From the IMG/VR virus record IMGVR_UViG_3300046001_001762, positions 1 through 30,162 of that record: a DNA stretch of 30,162 bases. One strand, 5' to 3'. The position numbers and the translations under genes are program-made. Positions 14,520 to 22,754 of this stretch are shown here, in pieces (positions within the stretch are counted from its first letter, which is position 1; every line of letters begins with the position of its first letter). The DNA is from a virus. The notes below the pieces were generated by a model that saw only the letters and a program-made list of their open reading frames with translations, did not search any database and was not told where the DNA came from.

Positions 14520-17390
14520 TTATAGATTGGTTAATGATTGGAGTCTTGGTCCTGATAAACGTTTCTTGTAGTAGCGGATGCGGGAAATATGCCCGGTCGG
14601 CCAGCCGGCGTCGGCGTTTGCTGGGTCCGCAAGTAGAAATTGTGTAGGGGTAATTGGTGTAGGCGTGGCGCTTGTTGCATGTGCGCCGCCATTGAACGAA
14701 CGAGTCGCAGTAGTTCCGCTCATCGATATTGCTACTTTAAACGGATCATTGCCTGGCCAGCCTAAGTTCACTGACGTTGAATGCTGAATCATTGGGGCTG
14801 CAGTTTGCTTGAATATCACCCAGTGTCCAGTATACGATGCGCCGTTCGCAAACCCAACGATTGACCTATTGCCGAACGCGCCCGCTGGGACTAACAAGTC
14901 ACCCTCCCAGGTCAATGTTCCAGCGGCCGGGTTGTATAGTTTGTCGAAGGCGAACGCCGCCGCTGTGGTCGCGGTTTGCACGTAGGTCGGAGCAGTTGAT
15001 CCGTAAGACATCATCGCACCCCACAAGTAGAACTTGTCGGTGCTGTTTCCGACCACGGTGCGCGAACCGCTTCTTGCCGGGGACAGCCGCAAGGTCGTCG
15101 TCGAGGTTGCCAAGGCCACTGCGGTCACGGAACACCGATACCAACCATTTCCGACAGCCAAGATGGTCCCCGCAGCGCCAGTCGAGGACGCGACCGATCC
15201 GGCTCCCGAAAGATTGAAAATAATATCGACCGGCCAAGTGCCCGGACTACCAGCCCAGGCGGAGAACTGCGGGAAGTCGCCGCCGTTGACGTAAAACGAA
15301 AAGCAATAAGGCACCCCGGCCGTGAACCCCACGTTCTGCACGCATTGATAGACCGTAGTGGTAGCGCCGACCGTGCACTTATCGGCGGTCTGCGTTCCGT
15401 TAGGTGCCATGGCTTCCGCAGTGTCCGCAGCAACCGTGAAGTTTCTGGTTCCGGCCGGACTCCAGTCCGCTGCGTCAAATGCCTGCGACTGTGGGATTAT
15501 GTTAGCAGGAATGAAATCCGTCGCTTCAGTGCCGTTCTCAAGCTGTGCCCCGTATAAGCAGAACCTAGCAGAAGTTGCTCTGGTGATTTCGTTGTTTCCG
15601 ATAACGGCACGGTAGTCAATATAGCACACCGACCCTCCGGTAAACGTGGCTGTTATAGCTAGCCTATACCAGCCATCACCAACAGACTCGAATGTCGGCG
15701 GTTTCACTAGAGTTCCATTAGCAGTGTTGTATGAACCCAACACGCCGCTCCCGGTGAAATCCACATAAGCATTCACAGAGAGTCCTGTGGACGTCTTGAA
15801 AGTTACTCGCAACCAGTTCGATGTCCCTTTCTTCAAATATACAGATGCGGTATGCGCGGCACCTATGGTATGAGCACCACCGCCAGACACAATGTCGCCA
15901 GTGTTGCTGAAAAGCACCTCCTGACCAGCGTTTCCTCCGAACGGATCAGCCACGGCAGCATATAAGGAAGATCCGGCAAATGACCACGGTGAGGCTACCA
16001 TATTGCCCCCGGCGACTATCAAGTTGTCACGACGGAAGTTCTCCCGATACACTCCGAGATAGTCACGGCTTCGCGTCGCGGTTGCCGTGGTAGTCGGGAT
16101 GTAAGATGTCGGGAATGCGCCAACCTCAAGCTGCGCCCCCCAAAGAGCGTAAGCGCCAATATCAACTAGAGTGATGGTTTCATACACGAAACTGCTGTTG
16201 GTAAAAGTAATCCATACTCTATACCATCCGTTTGCGTGCTTTTCAATTCCTCCAGCATACCCGGCATCGTTAGCTGTCACGCTTCCCGCGCCAGCCAATG
16301 AAAACGTGCTGCCGTTTGCCCCGGAGAGGGCGTATCCGAGCTTGAAAGTGATGCCCGCGCCTAACGGTTTTACAAACACGCTGTAAGTCTGCGTGCTGGC
16401 GCTAGTAGTGCGCTGTCGATAATGGTAGTTGCTAACAACGGATGTAGTCCATACATCCGCCGCCAACGTCCCGTCCGGTGCGACTTCCGAGTTCTCCAAT
16501 ACAGTTAGTCCGGGTCCGATAGACCAGTTGGTTCCACCGTTGGCTAGAAACAAAGTGGAGTTTGTGATCAGGTTCGTCCTCGTCTCCTCATACAGTAATC
16601 CTTTGCATGCTCCGGTGATTGGGTCGTGATCGTAGCGTGGACCAAACACGCCGCCCCCAACAGCGGAGGGCATGTATGGATGCAATGTCGTTCCGCGAGA
16701 CACCTGAATACCCCAAAGGTAAACCCCGCTAGTGCCGTCCCCGTTGTATGAGTTGCTCACCCCGTTGTGGAGTCCGACATCCATCAGATAGTCAGGCGCG
16801 GCTAGGTAAGACAGCCAGCACCTCCACCAACCATTACCAGCATCTACGATACCACTGGCCAGCACGGATGCTCCTTGAGAAAGCACAACGCCGTTTACCA
16901 AGTCAAAGGTGGCGATATTCGCTGGATTGATAGCACCCACTGTCCCTACCAGCGCCATAGAGCGTCCAGCGGCCTTCAGGTAGCACGACATGTTGCACGC
17001 CCGTCCAGTCAAGGCAGCAGCCCCCATGCTAACCCTCGCATAGTGCGTGTTTGCGGCAGTGGAATCCTCTATGATCTTGTCAGCCGTTAGCTCCCCATTA
17101 GGTGCCGTCGTGGCGTTGTAGGCAGCAGTCGTGCGGGTCTTCGTCCATGGAGTGATGTCCTCGGAGTTGTTGGTTAAGTTCTCTGCCGCATACTTAATTG
17201 ATCCGTCCGAATCCACGAAAGTCCCGAGGCTTGCGCGGGAGAACTGCATGGCTGGCCCACGAAGGCTCGGAATCAAAAAGCCGTTTGGCACATACGGATC
17301 TTTCGTGAAGGCGGGCTTCTCCTTCAAGTTACAATCCAGCGCAAGCTTTTCATTGCCTGCCGTCAGTCTATGTTTGAACGGATAGAACAT
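14520..17390 (-). CDS. Large multi-module tail fibre or adhesin
   Basis: A 956-residue protein starting at the ATG at 17390, one base after the upstream TGA. A longer frame opens at 17537, but its first 49 residues overlap the end of the fibre gene before it and look like a frame shadow. After an N-terminal region come four diverged beta-sandwich modules of about 160-190 residues, each with a signature like GNGWYRC (corrected residues about 185, 387, 572, 748) and a closing LWGAQLEVG-type strand. These resemble phage head-spike/fibre or carbohydrate-binding folds. The final 140 residues (GTLTWEGDLLVP, then SRIRYYKKRLS) look like a concanavalin/LamG-type lectin. The gene is visibly G+C-rich compared with the core genes, suggesting transfer from another phage group. 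Likely a host-binding fibre. Confidence 0.75.
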   Translation of the reverse strand: MFYPFKHRLTAGNEKLALDCNLKEKPAFTKDPYVPNGFLIPSLRGPAMQFSRASLGTFVDSDGSIKYAAENLTNNSEDITPWTKTRTTAAYNATTAPNGELTADKIIEDSTAANTHYARVSMGAAALTGRACNMSCYLKAAGRSMALVGTVGAINPANIATFDLVNGVVLSQGASVLASGIVDAGNGWWRCWLSYLAAPDYLMDVGLHNGVSNSYNGDGTSGVYLWGIQVSRGTTLHPYMPSAVGGGVFGPRYDHDPITGACKGLLYEETRTNLITNSTLFLANGGTNWSIGPGLTVLENSEVAPDGTLAADVWTTSVVSNYHYRQRTTSASTQTYSVFVKPLGAGITFKLGYALSGANGSTFSLAGAGSVTANDAGYAGGIEKHANGWYRVWITFTNSSFVYETITLVDIGAYALWGAQLEVGAFPTSYIPTTTATATRSRDYLGVYRENFRRDNLIVAGGNMVASPWSFAGSSLYAAVADPFGGNAGQEVLFSNTGDIVSGGGAHTIGAAHTASVYLKKGTSNWLRVTFKTSTGLSVNAYVDFTGSGVLGSYNTANGTLVKPPTFESVGDGWYRLAITATFTGGSVCYIDYRAVIGNNEITRATSARFCLYGAQLENGTEATDFIPANIIPQSQAFDAADWSPAGTRNFTVAADTAEAMAPNGTQTADKCTVGATTTVYQCVQNVGFTAGVPYCFSFYVNGGDFPQFSAWAGSPGTWPVDIIFNLSGAGSVASSTGAAGTILAVGNGWYRCSVTAVALATSTTTLRLSPARSGSRTVVGNSTDKFYLWGAMMSYGSTAPTYVQTATTAAAFAFDKLYNPAAGTLTWEGDLLVPAGAFGNRSIVGFANGASYTGHWVIFKQTAAPMIQHSTSVNLGWPGNDPFKVAISMSGTTATRSFNGGAHATSATPTPITPTQFLLADPANADAGWPTGHISRIRYYKKRLSGPRLQSLTNL

Positions 17391-17391
17391 A

Positions 17392-19176
17392 TCAGTAAGT
17401 GAATCCTTGTGCGCAAGTTCCAAACCATTTGCCGCCCTTAGCAACAAATGAAATGATGTCCATCTTGCCAATTGCAGTAGTGATTGTTGGCGCACCAGCA
17501 TCGCCCCAATCAACTCCGGTGAAAGTTGCGCTACCATTTCCAGTGACGGCCGGCTGCTTCACGAACAGCGTAAAGCTTGTTCCTTCGGTAGCAGGAGGCA
17601 TTGTGACCACACAAGCAGTTGAGGCCGTTAGCGTAACATCCAACGAGGTTCCGCTAGTGATGCTTAATGTGCAAGCGGTTCCAACCCCAGTAGTCGTTGC
17701 GGTAGTTGAAGTCTCTGCGAAGGCTGCTATAGTAGTGTTGCCGCCTACATTCAGCGCGCCACCGATACCAACTCCGCCCACCACAACCAAGGCTCCAGTT
17801 GATGTGTTGGTAGATGCCGTGTTAGGCGCAACATACGCCCGAGTATTAGTTAGATTAAGAACGTCCGTCGCTCCGTTAATTTGGAACCGCATCTCTCCGT
17901 TGTAGGCATTGCGGAAGTATACGGTGTAGTTGGTCTGGCCAGAAGATGCGTCGATCACGCCAAACGATCCGATGCTGCGGAATGCAGTGCCGGATATTGT
18001 GTTCCCGATATTGATACCCATGGAGACGTTATGTGCCGTCTCAGTAGACTGGATGGCAGCGAACGTGTTCCTTCCTGATCTTGAGTTTAGGATGCCATTG
18101 AAAGTATGAGCTGTGGTAGCATTGAGTCCATACGTCATCGAGGACCATGTGCCGGAATAACCGATAGCTAGATCATTTGCACCGATTACATTGGAAAAGG
18201 CCGTTCCGTTTCCAATAGTAAGGTAAGGCAATTTTAACGAGCCATCGTTTCTAGTGAACGCGAGGACACTGCCTGCACTGTTATGATACTCCTGAAGGTT
18301 ACCTGTCTGGCCAGCAGCTCCTTTCACAGTAAGGCCTATTACACCCGCACCGCTTGATTGGATAGTCTGCCCGCCCGTGAGCTTGATGAACAGCCCTCCA
18401 AGTTTGGAGAACATATTCGCCCATGAGAATAGTTTTGTTTCAGCGCCTGACTTAACAGCAAAGGAGTCGGCATCTGCGACATCGGAGACAGTCGTGGTGA
18501 ATGTGCCGCTAACAGCAGCATTAGTAACATTTGCGTCATTCCCATCAACGCCATCGGCTCCAGGTTCGCCAACTAATGTGAAGGACCAGTCAGAGGTTGC
18601 TGATGGGTCCGCTGTATAGAACAGAACATCTACTATCATCCACTGCCCATCGTAGGAAACAACTCGTCCCTCGACATAGTAGGATTGTCCTAAGGCCGTA
18701 AATCGGATTCGGTTTCCTGGAACGAACGCTAAGTTAGCTCCTACAAAAATCTCCTGCTCACCAATCAGGCTGCTTATTTCAGCGATGGTGGTTCCGCTAT
18801 AAACTGGAGCTGATACTCCATCAATACCATCATCGCCTTTTTCACCTTTGATGTCAGCTAGCGCAATGATGTTGATCCACGTGTCTGTATTAGTTGGCTT
18901 CCATTGGATATGAGTTCCATTGTTGCGGAGATCTACACTCTCGCCAACATCACCCTTTAAGCTAGCAATAGAAACTAAATCTGTCCACACCACATCTCCC
19001 TCATATCGCCACTGAATATGAGTGACACCTGCTTGGATTTCCACCGGCCGGCCATCGGCTCCAGCAGGACCAACATTCAGTATGGTATTCTGCAAATGCC
19101 GTGGAGCATCCACATCCATTGCTAAAGCATGAGTGTGCGGCCCAACTCTAACCTTTATTGTAGTCAATTCACTCAT
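17392..19176 (-). CDS. Tail fibre with collagen-like segments
   Basis: A 594-residue protein. Collagen-like Gly-x-y stretches occur near the N-terminus (VGPAGADGRP, KGEKGDDGIDG, GEPGADGVDGND). They are interleaved with two copies of a small unit reading THIQWRYEGDVVWTDLVSIA and THIQWKPTNTDTWINIIALA. Such segments form trimeric shafts in phage fibres. A long beta-rich part follows with a STGALVVVGGVGIGGALNVGG segment, common near the ends of phage fibre shafts, and a C-terminal domain ending WFGTCAQGFTY. It is coupled to the preceding gene by an ATGA overlap and directly precedes the 956-residue adhesin. It is probably the attachment or shaft partner of that module. Confidence 0.8.
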   Translation of the reverse strand: MSELTTIKVRVGPHTHALAMDVDAPRHLQNTILNVGPAGADGRPVEIQAGVTHIQWRYEGDVVWTDLVSIASLKGDVGESVDLRNNGTHIQWKPTNTDTWINIIALADIKGEKGDDGIDGVSAPVYSGTTIAEISSLIGEQEIFVGANLAFVPGNRIRFTALGQSYYVEGRVVSYDGQWMIVDVLFYTADPSATSDWSFTLVGEPGADGVDGNDANVTNAAVSGTFTTTVSDVADADSFAVKSGAETKLFSWANMFSKLGGLFIKLTGGQTIQSSGAGVIGLTVKGAAGQTGNLQEYHNSAGSVLAFTRNDGSLKLPYLTIGNGTAFSNVIGANDLAIGYSGTWSSMTYGLNATTAHTFNGILNSRSGRNTFAAIQSTETAHNVSMGINIGNTISGTAFRSIGSFGVIDASSGQTNYTVYFRNAYNGEMRFQINGATDVLNLTNTRAYVAPNTASTNTSTGALVVVGGVGIGGALNVGGNTTIAAFAETSTTATTTGVGTACTLSITSGTSLDVTLTASTACVVTMPPATEGTSFTLFVKQPAVTGNGSATFTGVDWGDAGAPTITTAIGKMDIISFVAKGGKWFGTCAQGFTY

Positions 19177-19850
19177 GGTGTGCTAGGCGAAGGCTGTATA
19201 GTTAACAAGATGGTTGGAGTAACGTTGACAACGCTGTCAGACTCATCTAGTATCTTCACATCGAAATAGTAGTTTCCTGGTTCTAAATTTGCAGTGTCTT
19301 GGTCTATGAGTATGTGCCCATTTTCAATTGTTGGGGCAAATACTAATGCTTCTGGTCCAGTTGGATAAAGCTTAACCAGACGTGACACAGCTGACCAATC
19401 AGACGGGATTAGATACGGCAATCCAGCTTCATCTAATCCGCTCAGCAATATGTGGAGAGGCTGCCCTCTTTTGATCGTGATGACGTTAGCATCAGTTTCG
19501 GCTGGTAGCAAAATTGGAGCATCTTCGATAGTTACCGCGCTGTTAAAATGAGCTTGGCCCTCCATCTCTTTGTGAATGACGCCGCTTATCTTATTAGTCG
19601 CAAAAATATCGTACACGCCACGGTTTCTCTTCAGCAGAGAAGTGTTGTTTGACGATATTGTTATCTTTACTTTCTTAGGCTCATTCGCTACTGCGCCGAA
19701 TGAAAAAGGGACAGACGCAACAGATGAATACGAAGATTTTATTGAACCACTGAAATCATACTCAGCATAATTAACAGAGATCTCGATTGTCTGTTCAAAA
19801 TCTGATCCTTTATCAATGAATATATCTCGGTATGTTGGATGTGTTGCCAT
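19173..19850 (-). CDS. Two-domain beta protein, probable fibre-associated virion protein
   Basis: A 225-residue protein. Residues about 8-115 read YRDIFIDKGSDFEQTIEISV, then YDFSGSIKSSYSS and RNRGVYDIFATN. Residues about 120-220 form a second, related unit: ITIKRGQPLHILLSG, then LEPGNYYFDVKILD. Both match an N-terminal attachment fold common in phage baseplate or fibre proteins (an opening beta domain followed by a GxYxYD-like turn). It overlaps the membrane-protein gene by TAATG and the collagen fibre gene by ATGA. It may be the adaptor that docks the following fibre; that is inference from fold and position. Confidence 0.6.
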   Translation of the reverse strand: MATHPTYRDIFIDKGSDFEQTIEISVNYAEYDFSGSIKSSYSSVASVPFSFGAVANEPKKVKITISSNNTSLLKRNRGVYDIFATNKISGVIHKEMEGQAHFNSAVTIEDAPILLPAETDANVITIKRGQPLHILLSGLDEAGLPYLIPSDWSAVSRLVKLYPTGPEALVFAPTIENGHILIDQDTANLEPGNYYFDVKILDESDSVVNVTPTILLTIQPSPSTP

Positions 19851-20311
19851 TACTTAATTGTGTTGTTAGCGTGTAGCTGGTCGAGTTGAATAGCACGAAT
19901 TTTGCCTGCGTCAGCCATCTCGTTTGTGAGACGAATGATGTTGTGATCCATTGAGATGATCGCGTTTGTTGAAGACATTTGCGCTTTTGTCGCAGCAACT
20001 GTTAGGATTTTCAGATCGTCTGCAGTCTTTTCGTTAAGATCAATTAGGGCTTTGAAGTGCTCTTGCTGAGTAGCAATTGTTTCTCTGTGCCGACGTTCGC
20101 GCGCAGCATCATCTCTTACGGACTTTGTCCATACGACGATAAGACCAATGATTAGAACGAATACGAGACCATGTGGTCCCGTGATCCTATTCCAATCATC
20201 GGACGAAATCAGCGTTGCGATCCCTTGCCATACCGCAAGTAAACCTAACATGGATATGTCGACCACGGCCGCGATTGACGGGAAAATAAAGGAGGAAATT
20301 CGGTGAGGCAT
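19850..20311 (-). CDS. Two-TM membrane protein, holin candidate
   Basis: A 153-residue protein with two hydrophobic segments (about 8-35 and 48-62, GLVFVLIIGLIVVW) joined by a short polar loop. A basic patch (VRDDAARERRHRE) and a long charged helix, probably coiled-coil, to the end follow. Two N-terminal membrane helices with a charged C-terminal tail fit a class II-like holin or another phage membrane protein, but I see no definitive family motif and no lysis enzyme nearby. It starts the transcription unit after the terminator at 20339-20374. A perfect late promoter box ends 6 nt before the ATG, with no Shine-Dalgarno site, so the mRNA may be leaderless. A start at Met21 is possible but would lose most of the first helix. 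Confidence 0.65.
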   Translation of the reverse strand: MPHRISSFIFPSIAAVVDISMLGLLAVWQGIATLISSDDWNRITGPHGLVFVLIIGLIVVWTKSVRDDAARERRHRETIATQQEHFKALIDLNEKTADDLKILTVAATKAQMSSTNAIISMDHNIIRLTNEMADAGKIRAIQLDQLHANNTIK

Positions 20312-20317
20312 TTTATG

Positions 20318-20325
20318 TATTTATA
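20318..20325 (-). promoter_or_regulatory. Perfect T4-type late promoter box for the membrane-protein operon
   Basis: The minus strand reads TATAAATA, just downstream of the terminator hairpin and ending 6 nt before the ATG at 20311. Initiation at the usual distance would fall at or next to the start codon. It probably drives the whole unit from the membrane protein to the discoidin-like gene. Confidence 0.75.
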
Positions 20326-20338
20326 CAACCCGACACTA

Positions 20339-20374
20339 AAAAGCGGGCATGCCCGAATGAACATGCCCGCTTTT
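20339..20374 (-). terminator. Intrinsic transcription terminator
   Basis: A 13-bp perfect stem (20339-20351 pairing with 20362-20374), mostly GC with AT ends, with a 10-nt loop. On the minus strand the hairpin is followed by TTTTT (20342-20338), giving a U-tract in the RNA. It follows the 180-residue gene and separates two fibre modules. The left arm and loop also contain a 12-bp palindrome (20344-20355). The hairpin is nearly symmetrical and may also work on the plus strand. Confidence 0.88.
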
Positions 20375-20389
20375 CGAGAACTAATCAAA

Positions 20390-20932
20390 TTAGCTGAGTG
20401 GAAGAACTTCCCATGTGTTAGACGCAATACGAACGACCTTAACCGACGCCGTTTGAAGAACAGCTGCGGTGCCTACGATCGTAACGTCGCCGTCAACCGG
20501 AGTAATCGTTAGAGTACCCGCACCAACATTCTTGACGGTGAAGTAAGTACCAGGAACCCATGTCACGACGGATTGTTTTGGAATCGTGATCGTGTTCGCC
20601 GTAGCAAATGTACGACGAATGTACGATGCATGATTACCAAGAGCGAGGACAGTATCTTCATTCGTATCTTCAAGAACACGAATGTAACTTGCGGCTGCAC
20701 CGATCAATGCGAGCTGAGCAGGAGCGTCAGCTGCGGTGAACATAGCGACACCTGCAGCGGTCTTATCGCTTAGGTTAGTTGATGCAAGAGTGATTGGAAC
20801 TTCGCCAAGAGGAGTTGCTCCTTCGGAAGTAACGAGGTTAGGAACGCCTTCAATCATGTCAAGATAGACGCGGCCTGCGGCTGTTCCTGTGTTAGGAGAT
20901 GTGGTTGGGAATGATAGACGGGATACTTTCAT
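20390..20932 (-). CDS. Fibre-like virion protein of 180 residues
   Basis: A 180-residue protein. The N-terminal part (LSFPTTSPNTGTAAGRVYLDMIEGVPNLV) resembles fibre-attachment segments. The middle contains LSDKTAAGVAMFTAADAPAQLALIGAA, a motif often found near the tips of phage tail fibres. The C-terminal half is beta-rich (YFTVKNVGAGTLTITPVDGD, then SNTWEVLPLS). No catalytic motif is seen. It is the last gene before the terminator and has its own late promoter-like box 25 nt upstream. A fibre tip or minor virion protein is likely; the exact role is uncertain. Confidence 0.65.
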   Translation of the reverse strand: MKVSRLSFPTTSPNTGTAAGRVYLDMIEGVPNLVTSEGATPLGEVPITLASTNLSDKTAAGVAMFTAADAPAQLALIGAAASYIRVLEDTNEDTVLALGNHASYIRRTFATANTITIPKQSVVTWVPGTYFTVKNVGAGTLTITPVDGDVTIVGTAAVLQTASVKVVRIASNTWEVLPLS

Positions 20933-20957
20933 GTTTTCTGGGGTGTAATTACTATTC

Positions 20958-20965
20958 TATTTATT
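20958..20965 (-). promoter_or_regulatory. T4-type late promoter box for the 180-residue fibre gene
   Basis: The minus strand reads AATAAATA (seven of eight to consensus), in the 41-base gap after the YadA-like fibre gene. The box ends 25 nt before the ATG at 20932. With the terminator just after that gene, it could give a short transcript for this one protein. Confidence 0.55.
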
Positions 20966-20973
20966 CAAATCAC

Positions 20974-22749
20974 TTAGTTAATGACCTCAGTCGTGTTGAC
21001 TGTAGCACAAAACACAATAGAAACCCCGACTTGACCTGTCGCCAGAAGTCTAAGAGCACCGTTGGTCGTATCGGCATTGATCGTGAAAGTCCATGTGGAA
21101 GCGCCAGCATCCTGAAGAGGAGCGTCAATAGTTACCGCGCCAACAAGAGCAGTTGATGCAGCGTCAGCACCACGTTTGATCGTTCCTCTGAATCTCCATG
21201 ATGACACGTTAGCGCCAGCTTTAGCCGCACATGATCCGTCAAACACAAACACCGAATTGTTAGGCATAGTGATTCGAGTTGTTGCGCTCGGTGTGGAACC
21301 GCCGCCAGTAAGTTCATATGAAGATGTGTCCGTGACATATCGGCTAACTACATATCGTCCGTGCTGGGCATCTCCGGATGTGTTATAGCGCCCAGTAGCG
21401 TGTGCCATCATTCCATAAATGCTGCGAGTGTTGGAATAATATCCCATAGTAGCTGAATAGTCTCCAGACGCGACATTACTGCGCCCGCCAAGAACACTTG
21501 AGTATTGGCCGGATGCAGTATTACTAGCGCCGCCGGTGACAGAACTATATGTTCCAGATGCAGTATTCGCTTGGCCGCCTAGAACAGCTGCTTGAGATCC
21601 GTTAGCCGTATTCTGAATACCACCTGCGATTGTGCTATACGTTCCACCGGACGATATAGTGTTGAGATAACCGCCGGAGACCGTCGAGTTCTCGCCAGCC
21701 GCGCCATTGTCATAACCGCCGCCAACAAATGCATAATATGCAGAAGCTTCATTTGATCTTCCGCCAACAACAGTAACATAGTCACCGTTGTTGATTGTAT
21801 TGCTGCTGCCGCCACCAATAAACTGATAGTAGCCACCGCTTAGACTGTTCGTTGTGCCACCGCAGATAACACCGATGTTACTGTTGTTAGTATTGCCACT
21901 GCCGCCGCCAATAACCCCGCTGCCAGCATTTGTATTGAGGAGGTTGCTTGAGCCGCCGCCTACAAAACCGTTAGCTGCAACGCACGTGTTATTTGACCCG
22001 CCTACGATGACAGTTCGAGATCCTGAAGCGACCTGTGATGCGGCTGTTCTAACTGTCTGAAGATCAATTGCGCCAACTCCTCTTTTGTTACCTCCAGTCA
22101 CGAGGTTGTCAGGTATAGCAGCGATGATGCTGCCGGTGCCTTTAGGCCGAAACACCGCGTCAACATTAGTCGTTGTAGCTGCAGCTGTTAAACTTGATAC
22201 GTTCACAGTATCGTTCGGTGCTGCTGACGTTAGTCCTTCAACAAAGTTAATGGCGGTGGGAACATCCACGAGATCGGAATAGGAGACAGCGCCGTCGAGG
22301 CGCGATGTCAGAGCCAAGGTCCCGCTTGCATCAGGTAAAGTAATGATGCGATCCGCCGTGTAGCTTAATGGCGCGTAGAGCTGAGCCTTGAACCCCGCGT
22401 CGCTCCACATATTCAATACGCCACTTTGCCCACTACCAGACGTATTGACGGAAATCGAACTGACTCCGAGCCCATCGCCTTCCTGTGCCAAGAGCACCAA
22501 CAATTGGGCTTGGGTCAGCTTTCCTGAAAGGGCTAACGCCAAGTCCTCTTGATTGTCGAGCGTGCCGGTAATCGTACCCCAGGCCCCACCAGAGCTTATG
22601 CTTTGAATGACACCATCGGCGTCCTTGTAATACAAAATCCCGTCTCTGTAATTCAACGCGAGTTCACCAAACGATAAGAACGATTGGTCAGGAACTGCGC
22701 CTTCAACAGCAGTCTTCTTGATGATAAGTTTTGCAGTGATTTCGGCCAT
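20974..22749 (-). CDS. YadA-like beta-roll tail fibre
   Basis: A 591-residue protein. The N-terminus (LIIKKTAVEGAVPDQSFLSFGELALNYRDG, then ILYYKDADGVIQSI) is a common phage fibre opening. Residues 239-449 carry 13 units like SSVTGGASNTASGQY, about 15 residues each. They match the left-handed parallel beta-roll of trimeric autotransporter adhesin (YadA) heads. The C-terminal domain (GDAQHGRYVVSRYVT, then FVFDGSCAAKAGANVSSWRF) often follows such repeats in phage fibres and may be the tip. It lies 5 nt after the 10-residue-repeat fibre gene, with no promoter of its own seen. A trimeric host-binding fibre is the likely role. Confidence 0.82.
   Translation of the reverse strand: MAEITAKLIIKKTAVEGAVPDQSFLSFGELALNYRDGILYYKDADGVIQSISSGGAWGTITGTLDNQEDLALALSGKLTQAQLLVLLAQEGDGLGVSSISVNTSGSGQSGVLNMWSDAGFKAQLYAPLSYTADRIITLPDASGTLALTSRLDGAVSYSDLVDVPTAINFVEGLTSAAPNDTVNVSSLTAAATTTNVDAVFRPKGTGSIIAAIPDNLVTGGNKRGVGAIDLQTVRTAASQVASGSRTVIVGGSNNTCVAANGFVGGGSSNLLNTNAGSGVIGGGSGNTNNSNIGVICGGTTNSLSGGYYQFIGGGSSNTINNGDYVTVVGGRSNEASAYYAFVGGGYDNGAAGENSTVSGGYLNTISSGGTYSTIAGGIQNTANGSQAAVLGGQANTASGTYSSVTGGASNTASGQYSSVLGGRSNVASGDYSATMGYYSNTRSIYGMMAHATGRYNTSGDAQHGRYVVSRYVTDTSSYELTGGGSTPSATTRITMPNNSVFVFDGSCAAKAGANVSSWRFRGTIKRGADAASTALVGAVTIDAPLQDAGASTWTFTINADTTNGALRLLATGQVGVSIVFCATVNTTEVIN
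21403..22035 (-). repeat. Thirteen YadA-head-type coding repeats
   Basis: Residues 239-449 of the 591-residue fibre are about 13 units with core (S/A)xVxGGxxNxAxG, each roughly 15 residues. Later units (from about residue 380) are most alike, suggesting recent expansion; earlier ones have diverged and carry Asn-rich variants. Confidence 0.85.
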
Positions 22750-22754
22750 AAGTA

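Noticed and set aside
13943-14647. 234-residue open frame on the plus strand
   Set aside because: It crosses the border of two well-supported minus-strand genes and has no recognisable domain; chance opening.
17391-17537. N-terminal extension of the 956-residue adhesin (start at 17537)
   Set aside because: It overlaps the end of the upstream fibre gene by 146 bases in another frame. Its 49 residues look like a shadow of that gene, while an ATG at 17390 follows the upstream stop by one base.
17385-17540. Programmed frameshift joining the 594-residue fibre to the adhesin
   Set aside because: The fibre ends naturally (FTY, stop) next to a suitable ATG. I see no slippery heptamer at the overlap.
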